From the NCBI RefSeq assembly GCF_019904175.1, contig NZ_CP061913.1, positions 9,982,001-10,046,000 of the forward strand: a stretch of 64,000 nucleotides of DNA, in the 5' to 3' direction. Numbering within the stretch: position 1 is the first letter of the stretch; every line of letters starts with the position of its first letter. The stretch is from Dactylosporangium vinaceum. Its GTDB lineage: Bacteria > Actinomycetota > Actinomycetes > Mycobacteriales > Micromonosporaceae. The position numbers were made by a program, and so were the translations under genes. Shown here piece by piece: positions 17,193 to 24,371 of the stretch. Under the pieces are notes generated by a model, which did no database searches, had not been told where the DNA came from, and saw only the letters and a program-made list of their open reading frames with translations.

Positions 17193-17590
17193 GCGGCCAG
17201 GACCTCCGTGACGGTCCGGCGCAGGTCGGCGCGGTCGGGGACGCCGACGGTGCGGCGGGCGATGCGGCCGCCGCGGTCCACGACGAGCAGGGTGGGCAGG
17301 CGCCAGATGTCCAGGCCCTTGACCGCGTCCAGGTGCTCATCGGCGTCGACCTCGACGTGCAGTACACCCGAAACGTCTTTGGCGAGGTCGGCGCAGACGG
17401 CCCGCACCTGACGGCACGGCGCGCACGTCGCGGAGGTGAAGTGCAGCAGGGTCACCCCGGCGGGCGGCCCGTCGGGCAGCAGGCCGGGCGGCAGATCGCC
17501 CCCGGACACGCGGAGGCGACCGTACCGGGCCCGGTGGACCAGGCCGGCGACGGTCGCCGCGGCGAGGACCGCCAGGACCACGTACGTCAC
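17189..17590 (-). CDS. Membrane-anchored thioredoxin-family protein
   Basis: A 133-residue protein with an N-terminal hydrophobic anchor (VVLAVLAAATVAGLVHRARY) and a thioredoxin domain with active site CAPC in HFTSATCAPCRQVRAV, and cis-Pro region WRLPTLLVVD. The Ala-Pro between the cysteines (instead of Gly-Pro) suggests altered redox potential. Overlap with DUF4395 (ATGA) and proximity to the desulfurase/TusA pair suggest a role in sulfur or disulfide handling at the membrane. A TATCGT box 7 nt before the GTG implies a leaderless mRNA. Confidence 0.85.
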   Translation of the reverse strand: MTYVVLAVLAAATVAGLVHRARYGRLRVSGGDLPPGLLPDGPPAGVTLLHFTSATCAPCRQVRAVCADLAKDVSGVLHVEVDADEHLDAVKGLDIWRLPTLLVVDRGGRIARRTVGVPDRADLRRTVTEVLAA

Positions 17591-17597
17591 GGCGGCA

Positions 17598-17603
17598 ACG
17601 ATA
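17598..17603 (-). promoter_or_regulatory. Probable -10 box for the leaderless thioredoxin/DUF4395 operon
   Basis: Minus-strand TATCGT lies 7 nt upstream of the GTG at 17590. Confidence 0.45.
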
Positions 17604-17731
17604 CTCCCAACCCTAGCTAGCCGGTAGGGATAGCCGGGTCACCTTCAAGGCTTCGACAGGCCCACTGCCAGCCCGGAGGCACGAGGTCCGGCTTTCCGGA
17701 GCCCGCCGAACGGCCCGCGCGGGGCGGACCC

Positions 17732-17762
17732 GACCGGCCCGGGTGGCAGTGGCGGGCCGGTC
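17732..17762 (-). terminator. Hairpin terminator of adoK
   Basis: A perfect 10-bp inverted repeat GACCGGCCCG (17732-17741) with CGGGCCGGTC (17753-17762), 11-nt loop, 20 nt past the adoK stop on the minus strand. The rest of 17604-17781 shows no other feature. Confidence 0.65.
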
Positions 17763-17781
17763 GCGGTCGGCCAGAGCGGCG

Positions 17782-18762
17782 TCAGGCCGGCAGGTGGTCG
17801 CGGATCTCGTCGGCCGCGGCGTCGCCGTAGGTCTCGGCGAGGCGCTTGGTGACCTCGTCGCGCTGGATCGTGTACTCCTGCGGGCCGACGGTCTCCAGGA
17901 CCAGGGCGGCGATCATCGAGCCGACCTGGGCGGCGCGCTCGAGGCTCAGGCCCCAGGACAGGGCCGCGAAGAAGCCGGAGCGCCAGCCGTCGCCGACGCC
18001 TGTGGGATCGACGGTCTGCACGCCGCGGATGGCGGGCACCCGGATCTCGGCGTCGAGGGTGCGGCTGCGGATGACGCAGCCGTCCTTGCCCAGGGTGGTG
18101 ATCACGAAGCCGACCTTGTCGAGCAGCATCTCGGTGGTCAGGCCGGTCTTGCTCTCGAGGAGCTCCTTCTCGTACTCGTTCGTGAGCAGGTAGGCCGCCC
18201 CGTCGACGAGCTTGGCGATCTCCTCGCCCGGCATGATCGCCAGCTGCTGGGAGATGTCCGCGGCGAACGCGATGCCCTCCTGGCGGCACTCCTCCGTGTG
18301 GCGGATCATGCCCATCGGGTCGTTCGCACCGATGATGACCAGGTCAAGGCCGCCGACGCGCTCGGCGACCGGGGCGATCTCGATGTTGCGGGCCTCGGAC
18401 ATGGCGCCCGCGTAGAACGAGGCGATCTGGTTCATGTCGTCGTCGGTGGTGCAGACGAACCGGGCGGTGTGCGCGACCTCGCTGACCAGGATCGAGTCGC
18501 AGTCGACGCCGTGCCGGGTCAGCCAGCTGCGGTAGTCGGCGAAGTCGGCGCCGACCGCACCCACGAGGATCGGGCGCAGCCCCAGCTGGCCCATGCCGAA
18601 CGCGATGTTCGCGGCGATCCCGCCCCGGCGGACCGTGAGGTCGTCCACGAGGAACGACAGCGACACCTTGTGCAACTGGTCGGCCAGGAGCTGCTCCGCG
18701 AAGCGGCCCGGGAAGTGCATCAGATGGTCGGTCGCGATCGAGCCGGTGACGGCGATCTTCAT
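17782..18762 (-). CDS. adoK: Adenosine kinase (PfkB family)
   Basis: A 326-residue PfkB-family kinase closely resembling mycobacterial adenosine kinase (Rv2202c), which phosphorylates adenosine to AMP in purine salvage. Shared features are the N-terminus MKIAVTGSIATDHLMHFPGR, the segment KVSLSFLVDDLTVRRGG, SFYAGAMSEARNI and the catalytic DPTGVGDGWRSGF with the GxGD aspartate. The ATG at 18762 follows GAGGA; an upstream in-frame start adds 20 residues without homology. The gene order adoK-erpA-glycerate kinase matches mycobacteria. Confidence 0.93.
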   Translation of the reverse strand: MKIAVTGSIATDHLMHFPGRFAEQLLADQLHKVSLSFLVDDLTVRRGGIAANIAFGMGQLGLRPILVGAVGADFADYRSWLTRHGVDCDSILVSEVAHTARFVCTTDDDMNQIASFYAGAMSEARNIEIAPVAERVGGLDLVIIGANDPMGMIRHTEECRQEGIAFAADISQQLAIMPGEEIAKLVDGAAYLLTNEYEKELLESKTGLTTEMLLDKVGFVITTLGKDGCVIRSRTLDAEIRVPAIRGVQTVDPTGVGDGWRSGFFAALSWGLSLERAAQVGSMIAALVLETVGPQEYTIQRDEVTKRLAETYGDAAADEIRDHLPA

Positions 18763-18835
18763 GGGGGGTCCTCGAAGGTCGGGCGGGCGGTTGAAGAGCC
18801 TGGACAGCCTACCTTGGCGCAATTTCTTTGAAAGA

Positions 18836-18877
18836 CGCTGAACGGCCGCCCGGCTGGTGCCCGGCGGCCGTTCAGCG
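18836..18877 (-). terminator. Strong hairpin terminator after erpA
   Basis: A perfect 15-bp inverted repeat CGCTGAACGGCCGCC (18836-18850) with GGCGGCCGTTCAGCG (18863-18877), 12-nt loop. It lies downstream of erpA and 74 nt upstream of the adoK start. Confidence 0.75.
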
Positions 18878-18895
18878 GTGCTCTTTGGCCGGCGC

Positions 18896-18929
18896 TCATA
18901 GTGAAACGCGCGGTGTCATAGTGAAACGC
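18896..18929. repeat. Two direct repeats downstream of erpA
   Basis: TCATAGTGAAACGC occurs at 18896-18909 and again at 18916-18929 (20-bp period). Both resemble the erpA 3' end (GTGTCCTAGTGGAA at about 18987), so they may be decayed duplications of the gene terminus. Confidence 0.5.
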
Positions 18930-18991
18930 CTGGTGTTCCCGAGACGGCGCGTATTGCGGTGACGCCCGCTGCTGCGGTGAAGCCCGGTGTC

Positions 18992-19360
18992 CTAGTGGAA
19001 GGAGTCGCCGCAGGCGCAGGAGCCCTGGGCGTTGGGGTTGTCGATGGTGAAGCCCTGGGCGTCGATGCGATCGGCGAAGTCGATCGTCGCGCCGGTCAGG
19101 TAGGGCACGCTCATGCGGTCGACGACGACCTCGAAGCCGTCGTAGGTGCTGACCTTGTCCCCGTCGAGCGAGCGCTCGTCGAAGAACAGCTGGTAGCGCA
19201 GGCCGGAGCAGCCACCCGGCTGCACCGCGACGCGCAGCCGCAGATCGTCCCGGCCTTCCTGCTCGAGCAGGCCCTTCACCTTGATAGCGGCATCCGCGGT
19301 GAGGCCGATGCCGGCCGGGTTGTCCGTCTGAACGGGCTCGGCAAGCTGCGAAGCAGTCAC
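18992..19360 (-). CDS. erpA: Iron-sulfur cluster insertion protein (A-type carrier)
   Basis: A 122-residue A-type Fe-S carrier (HesB/IscA/ErpA) that delivers clusters to apoproteins. The three conserved cysteines are in PGGCSGLRY and the C-terminal GSCACGDSF. The middle (LFFDERSLDGDKV, VVDRMSVPYLTGATIDF) matches actinobacterial ErpA (Rv2204c). The GTG at 19360 is chosen because GGGAG lies 8 nt upstream; the alternative TTG two codons earlier has no ribosome-binding site. Likely clients in this window include LipA, NadA and the Rieske protein; this is inference. Confidence 0.94.
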   Translation of the reverse strand: MTASQLAEPVQTDNPAGIGLTADAAIKVKGLLEQEGRDDLRLRVAVQPGGCSGLRYQLFFDERSLDGDKVSTYDGFEVVVDRMSVPYLTGATIDFADRIDAQGFTIDNPNAQGSCACGDSFH

Positions 19361-19454
19361 GATCAAAGCTCCCTGCGGTGATGTCTACAGTTCCTCAGAG
19401 GTCAAACGCCGCGGCCTCCGAGACCATTCCCCACCCATAGTGCCACTACATCTG

Positions 19455-20573
19455 CTAGCGACTCCACTGCTGCGCCATACGTCGTCCGAGTTCACGCAGT
19501 CCGTCGGCCGGCTGCGCCATGGCCTTCGCCACGCTGCCGAAGTGCTCCACCAGCGAATGCGCCTCCGTGACCCCGATGGCCGCCGCCTCGCGGCGCCCGG
19601 CGTCGACCCGCCCGGCGACCACCACACATGGCACTCCGAGATCACGTGCGGCGTTTGCCACACCGGCGACGACCTTCCCGCGCAGCGACTGCTCGTCGAA
19701 CGACCCCTCGCCGGTCACCACCAGGTATGACCGCTCGAGCTCACCGTCGAGCCGGGTCAGCCGCCGCACCAGCCCGATCCCCGACTCGACACGTCCGCCG
19801 AGCGCCAGGATCGCCGCCCCGAGCCCTCCGGCCGCCCCGGCCCCGGGCCGTGCGGCGAGCCCGGACGGGCAGCCCGGAATCGTCTCCAGAACCTCCGCGA
19901 ACCGGGTCAAAGCGGAGTCGAGCAGGAAGACATCCTCCCGGCTGGCGCCCTTCTGCGGCCCGAACACGGCACTGGCCCCGTGCAGCCCCAGCAGCGGGCT
20001 GTCGACGTCGGTGGCCGCCACGAGGCGCGCTCCCCGCAGCCGAGGCACGTCCCCCAGCGAGGCGCACGCGGCAAGGGCCGCACCGCCGTAGGGCAGCGCA
20101 TATCCGGCCGCGTCGAGCGGGGCCGCCCCGAGCGCGGCCAGCAGCCCGGCCCCGCCGTCGTTCGTCGCGCTCCCGCCGAGCCCGATCACGACCTCCCGCG
20201 CCCCCGCCTCCACCGCGGCGAGGACGAGCGGCCCGAGCCCGAAGCTCGTGGTGTGTTTCGGATCACGCTCGGACTCGGCGAGCAGATGCAGGCCGCAGGC
20301 TTCGGCGCTCTCGACGTACGCGGTCTCGCCGTCGAGCAGCACGTGCCCCTCGACCGGCCGCCCGAGCGGGTCGGAGGTGGCCACCGCGAGCGTCAGGGCC
20401 CCGGGCAGCGCGGCCGCGAGCACGGCGGCGAACCCGGGCCCGCCATCGGAGAGCGGCCGCAGCACCAGCTCGTCCGCGGGCCTGCGCTCCCGCCAGCCCT
20501 CGGCGAACGCGGAAGCGACGTCCGGGGCGGAGATCGTGCCGGCGAACTTGTCGGGGCACACGAGGACGCGCAT
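19455..20573 (-). CDS. Glycerate kinase (GK-II/GckA type)
   Basis: A 372-residue glycerate kinase of the GlxK family, phosphorylating D-glycerate. Typical features are the N-terminus VLVCPDKFAGTISAPDVA, PLSDGGPGF, the segment IGLGGSATNDGGAGLL, DVDSPLLG, GPQKGAS and the C-terminal VTGEGSFDEQSLRGKV. The ATG at 20573 begins the conserved N-terminus; an upstream in-frame extension of 61 codons runs through a palindromic intergenic region and is not coding. Divergent from nadA; Rv2205c is the syntenic mycobacterial gene. Confidence 0.93.
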   Translation of the reverse strand: MRVLVCPDKFAGTISAPDVASAFAEGWRERRPADELVLRPLSDGGPGFAAVLAAALPGALTLAVATSDPLGRPVEGHVLLDGETAYVESAEACGLHLLAESERDPKHTTSFGLGPLVLAAVEAGAREVVIGLGGSATNDGGAGLLAALGAAPLDAAGYALPYGGAALAACASLGDVPRLRGARLVAATDVDSPLLGLHGASAVFGPQKGASREDVFLLDSALTRFAEVLETIPGCPSGLAARPGAGAAGGLGAAILALGGRVESGIGLVRRLTRLDGELERSYLVVTGEGSFDEQSLRGKVVAGVANAARDLGVPCVVVAGRVDAGRREAAAIGVTEAHSLVEHFGSVAKAMAQPADGLRELGRRMAQQWSR

Positions 20574-20621
20574 CCGGCCATTCTGCCTGCCCGGCTGCGG
20601 GAGTGGCCTTCGGGCGGCACA

Positions 20622-20657
20622 CCGATATGTCGGGCGCCTCGCAGCCCGACATATCGG
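20622..20657. promoter_or_regulatory. Perfect 14-bp palindromic element between divergent genes
   Basis: CCGATATGTCGGGC (20622-20635) and GCCCGACATATCGG (20644-20657) form an exact inverted repeat around 8 nt. A further half-like copy, GCCCGACATCTCC, is at 20705-20717. It lies in the 224-bp region between glycerate kinase (minus) and nadA (plus), so it is either an operator or a structured 5' leader. The remainder of this region shows nothing else. Confidence 0.5.
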
Positions 20658-20797
20658 ATTTATCGCCTGACCGGGTATCGGCGGGAAATGCCAGGATTCG
20701 GAGCGCCCGACATCTCCTGACCGCGGGACGCGGGCCGATCGGCGGTCATCGTGCACGTCACAGTCGTTCGCGTGACGGCGCGTGGGACGATCGTTGT

Positions 20798-21961
20798 GTG
20801 ACCTGGGCTGAACCTTCGTCGACCGCTACCGCGCTGCTGCTGTTGGGCCGTGGCACTGACCCCGATACCGAGAAGGGTGTCGAGTGCCCCGGCGACCTGC
20901 CCGCCCCGAGCGATCCGGACCTCGTTGAGCGCGCCCGCGCGGCCAAGGCCGCGCTCGGCGACCGCGTCTTCGTGCTGGGGCACCACTACCAGCGGGACGA
21001 GGTCATCCAGTTCGCCGACGTGACAGGTGACTCGTTCAAGCTGGCCCGGGAGGCGGCGGCGCGGCCGGACGCCGAGTTCATCGTCTTCTGCGGCGTGCAC
21101 TTCATGGCCGAGAGCGCCGACATCCTCACCACCGACGCGCAGCGGGTCGTGCTGCCCGACCTGGCCGCCGGGTGCTCGATGGCCGACATGGCGGTGCTGG
21201 CGCAGGTCGAGAAGGCGTGGGAGCGATTCGCGTCACTGGGCATCGCCTCCGAGGTGGTGCCGGTCACGTACATGAACTCGTCGGCCGACATCAAGGGGTT
21301 CGTCGGGCGCAACGACGGGGTCGTCTGCACCTCGTCCAACGCGGAGACGGCGCTGCGGTGGTCGTTCGAGCAGGGCACCAAGGTGTTCTTCCTGCCGGAC
21401 CAGCACCTCGGGCGCAACACGGCCGTGCTGAAGATGGGCTTCGAGCTGGCCGACTGCGTGCTCTACGACCCGCACCGGCCGGGCGGCGGGCTGACCGACG
21501 AGCAGCTCCGCGGGGCCAAGGTGATCCTGTGGAAGGGCCACTGCTCGGTGCACGGGCGGTTTTCGCTCGACGCGGTCGAGGACGTGCGGGCCCGGGTGCC
21601 CGGGGTCAACGTGCTCGTCCACCCGGAGTGCCGCCACGAGGTCGTGACCGCGGCGGACTTCGTGGGGTCGACCGAGTACATCATCCGGGTCATCGATGAG
21701 GCCCCGGCCGGCTCGGCGTGGGCCGTCGGCACCGAGCTCAACCTGGTCCGCCGGCTCGCGCTGGCGCACCCGGACAAGCAGATCACGTTCCTGGAGCGCA
21801 ACGTCTGCTACTGCTCGACGATGAACCGCATCGACCTCCCGCACCTGGTGTGGGCGCTCGAGGAGCTCGTCGCCGGCCGGGTGCCGAACCAGATCACCGT
21901 CGACGCCTCGACCGCCCACTACGCGCGGGTGGCGCTCGACCGGATGCTGGCGCTGCCGTAA
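20798..21961 (+). CDS. nadA: Quinolinate synthase A
   Basis: Condenses iminoaspartate with dihydroxyacetone phosphate to quinolinate in de novo NAD synthesis, using an oxygen-sensitive 4Fe-4S cluster. It has 387 residues. Conserved segments are LGHHYQRDEVIQFAD, GDSFKLAREAA, GVHFMAESADIL, AGCSMADMA, HPECRHEV and ERNVCYCSTMN, the last three carrying the likely cluster cysteines. The GTG start is chosen from the family N-terminus; no strong Shine-Dalgarno sequence is visible. nadB and nadC are not adjacent, so it is separated from the usual nadABC operon. Confidence 0.94.
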   Translation: MTWAEPSSTATALLLLGRGTDPDTEKGVECPGDLPAPSDPDLVERARAAKAALGDRVFVLGHHYQRDEVIQFADVTGDSFKLAREAAARPDAEFIVFCGVHFMAESADILTTDAQRVVLPDLAAGCSMADMAVLAQVEKAWERFASLGIASEVVPVTYMNSSADIKGFVGRNDGVVCTSSNAETALRWSFEQGTKVFFLPDQHLGRNTAVLKMGFELADCVLYDPHRPGGGLTDEQLRGAKVILWKGHCSVHGRFSLDAVEDVRARVPGVNVLVHPECRHEVVTAADFVGSTEYIIRVIDEAPAGSAWAVGTELNLVRRLALAHPDKQITFLERNVCYCSTMNRIDLPHLVWALEELVAGRVPNQITVDASTAHYARVALDRMLALP

Positions 21962-22163
21962 CGCATACCCTGCCATCACCCTCTGTGGTGATCTCTGTCG
22001 GAGTCCCGTCTTCGTGCCAGGGCTGACGTGCGGCCGACTTATGCATGCAGTAGATGTGGATATGCTGCGCGGGCGACGCGGTGCGCTTTCCGCGCTCCCG
22101 TCACGCTGCGTGCGTCTTTGTTCCGCTGCGTGTCTCTCAGTTCCTGCCTGCAGGAGGGTTTCA

Positions 22164-23504
22164 GTGACCAACTACGACGCCGGTGACGTCCTCACCGTTC
22201 ACGGCGGCACGCCGCTCAACGGCGAGCTGCGCGTGCGCGGTGCCAAGAACCTCGTCTCCAAGGCGATGGTCGCCGCGCTGCTCGGTGAGACCCCGAGCCG
22301 GCTCTACGACGTCCCGGCGATCCGCGACGTCGAGGTGGTCACCGGCCTGCTCGAGCTGCACGGCGTCAAGGTCACCAACCCGTCGGACGGCGAGTTCGTC
22401 TTCGACACCTCCGACGTCGAGTCGGCGAACGTCGACGAGATCAACGTGCACGCCGGCTCCAGCCGCATCCCGATCCTGTTCTGCGGCCCGCTGCTGCACC
22501 GCCTCGGCCACGCCTTCATCCCCGACCTCGGCGGCTGCAACATCGGCGGGCGCCCCATCGACTTCCACATCCAGGCCCTGCGGGAGTTCGGCGCCGTCGT
22601 CGACAAGTCCGAGAAGGGCATGGACATCACCGCGCCCGACGGGCTCAAGGGGGCCAAGCTCGAGCTGCCGTACCCGTCGGTCGGGGCCACCGAGCAGATC
22701 CTGCTCACCGCCGTGCGCGCCGAGGGCGTCACCGAGCTGCGCAACGCGGCCGTCGAGCCGGAGATCATCGACCTCATCTGCGTGCTGCAGAAGATGGGCG
22801 CGATCATCAAGGTCCACACGGACCGGGTCATCGAGATCGTGGGTGTGCCCCGCCTCGTCGGCTACAGCCACCGCCCCGTCCCGGACCGGATCGAGGCCGC
22901 CAGCTGGGCCGCGGCCGCCCTGGCCACCCGCGGCGACGTGTTCGTCAAGGGCGCGCGCCAGGTCGACATGATGACCTTCCTGAACCTGTACACGACCGTC
23001 GGCGGCGCGTTCGAGATCGACGACACCCCCGGCGAGGGCGGCATCCGCTTCTGGCACCCGGGCGGCGAGCTCAAGGCCGTGGCCATGGAGACCGACGTCC
23101 ACCCCGGGTTCATGACCGACTGGCAGCAGCCGATGGTCGTGGCCCTGACCCAGGCCCGCGGGCTGTCGATCGTCCACGAGACCGTGTACGAGCGGCGCCT
23201 CGGCTACACCGCCGCGCTCAACCAGATGGGCGCGACCATCCAGACCTACCGCGAATGCCTGGGCGGCACCCCCTGCCGCTTCGGCCGGCGCAACTTCATG
23301 CACTCCGCGGTCATCGCCGGCCCGTCCAAGCTGCACGCGGCCGACCTGGTCATCCCCGACCTGCGGGCCGGCTTCAGCCACCTGATCGCCGCGCTGGCGG
23401 CCGAGGGCACCTCCCGCGTCTACGGCGTAAAGCTCATCCAGCGCGGCTACGAGGACTTCGAGGGCAAGCTCAACGCCCTCGGCGCCCACGTCGAACTGGG
23501 CTGA
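22164..23504 (+). CDS. murA: UDP-N-acetylglucosamine 1-carboxyvinyltransferase
   Basis: First committed step of peptidoglycan synthesis: adds enolpyruvyl from PEP to UDP-GlcNAc. It has 446 residues. GTG start with AGGAGG (22152-22157) 6 nt upstream; the in-frame extension before it is not conserved. Signatures: GELRVRGAKNLVSKAMVAAL (substrate lysine/asparagine), the catalytic loop DLGGCNIGGRPIDFH with the cysteine attacked by fosfomycin, and ADLVIPDLRAGFSHLIA. Because the catalytic residue is Cys and not Asp (as in mycobacteria), the enzyme is predicted fosfomycin-sensitive. Confidence 0.95.
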   Translation: MTNYDAGDVLTVHGGTPLNGELRVRGAKNLVSKAMVAALLGETPSRLYDVPAIRDVEVVTGLLELHGVKVTNPSDGEFVFDTSDVESANVDEINVHAGSSRIPILFCGPLLHRLGHAFIPDLGGCNIGGRPIDFHIQALREFGAVVDKSEKGMDITAPDGLKGAKLELPYPSVGATEQILLTAVRAEGVTELRNAAVEPEIIDLICVLQKMGAIIKVHTDRVIEIVGVPRLVGYSHRPVPDRIEAASWAAAALATRGDVFVKGARQVDMMTFLNLYTTVGGAFEIDDTPGEGGIRFWHPGGELKAVAMETDVHPGFMTDWQQPMVVALTQARGLSIVHETVYERRLGYTAALNQMGATIQTYRECLGGTPCRFGRRNFMHSAVIAGPSKLHAADLVIPDLRAGFSHLIAALAAEGTSRVYGVKLIQRGYEDFEGKLNALGAHVELG

Positions 23505-23525
23505 TCCGAGGGTTTTCGACTGAGA

Positions 23526-23564
23526 GGTAGCCGACGCTGCTGATCTTCGGCGGTGTCGGCTACC
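23526..23564. promoter_or_regulatory. Inverted repeat overlapping the -10 box of the DUF3043 gene
   Basis: GGTAGCCGAC (23526-23535) pairs exactly with GTCGGCTACC (23555-23564). The right arm runs into TACCCT (23561-23566), which sits 7 nt before the GTG at 23574. It may be the murA terminator, an operator for the downstream promoter, or both. Confidence 0.5.
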
Positions 23565-23573
23565 CTTCGTGTC

Positions 23574-24194
23574 GTGCCCTCGCTGTTTCGCCGCAAGCCA
23601 GAAGAGCCCGCCGCCTCGGCCGTCGCTACCGAGCCGGAGCCGGACACGTCAGTCAGGGGCTACACGCCCAGTAAGCGTGAGCTCGGCAAGGCCACCCCGA
23701 AGCGCGTGATCTCCGGGCGCCGGCTGCCGGAGCCGCCGGCGGCCAACCGCAAGGAAGCCGCCAAGCGGCTGCGGGAGAAGCAGCGGCAGGAGCGCATCGA
23801 GGCGCGCGAGGGCATGGCCAACGGCGAGGAGCGCTACCTGCTCGCCCGCGACAAGGGCCCGGTCCGCAAGCTCGTGCGGGATATCGTCGACTCGCGGCGC
23901 ACGATCGGGACCTTCTTCTTCGGGACCACGTTCCTGGTCATGCTCGTCGGGTTCAACCGGACGCTGAACCCCAACATCTACTTCGCGGCCAACGCGCTGT
24001 TCTTCGTGATGCTGCTGGCCACGCTCGTCGACGGGTTCATGATCTCGCGGACCGTGAAGAAGCTCGTCACGGCCCGGTTCCCGGACGAGACCCACAAGCT
24101 GCGCTCGCTCTACCTCTACGCGGTCATGCGCTCGATCTCGTTCCGGTTCATCCGCAACCCCAAGCCCCAGGTCAAGATCGGCCAGGCCATCTGA
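23574..24194 (+). CDS. DUF3043 membrane protein
   Basis: A 206-residue actinobacterial protein of the DUF3043 family. A basic, Arg/Lys/Glu-rich N-terminal half (KRELGKATPKRVISGRRLPE, KEAAKRLREKQRQERIEARE) is probably helical and cytoplasmic. Two transmembrane helices follow (TIGTFFFGTTFLVMLVGF, IYFAANALFFVMLLATLVDG), then a conserved basic C-terminus (TRFPDE-like TARFPDETHKL). The GTG at 23574 (VPSLFRRKPEEP) is chosen because TACCCT is 7 nt upstream, giving a leaderless mRNA. Function unknown; the mycobacterial neighbour Rv2206 is a similar membrane protein. Confidence 0.85.
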   Translation: MPSLFRRKPEEPAASAVATEPEPDTSVRGYTPSKRELGKATPKRVISGRRLPEPPAANRKEAAKRLREKQRQERIEAREGMANGEERYLLARDKGPVRKLVRDIVDSRRTIGTFFFGTTFLVMLVGFNRTLNPNIYFAANALFFVMLLATLVDGFMISRTVKKLVTARFPDETHKLRSLYLYAVMRSISFRFIRNPKPQVKIGQAI

Positions 24195-24371
24195 CCCGTC
24201 TCGTCCCCGGCAACGTTTCGGCGGCGGCGGTGGCGTCGGGAGGGCTCCAAGCCTTACCCTCCCTTCGCGACCGGACCACGATTTGCGCCTAGTCCGGCAA
24301 TATCCACGGGCAGGCGCGGGACGGCCGCCGGCGCATGATGTGCGGCGGAGTGGGGCGAGGAGAGCGAAGCT

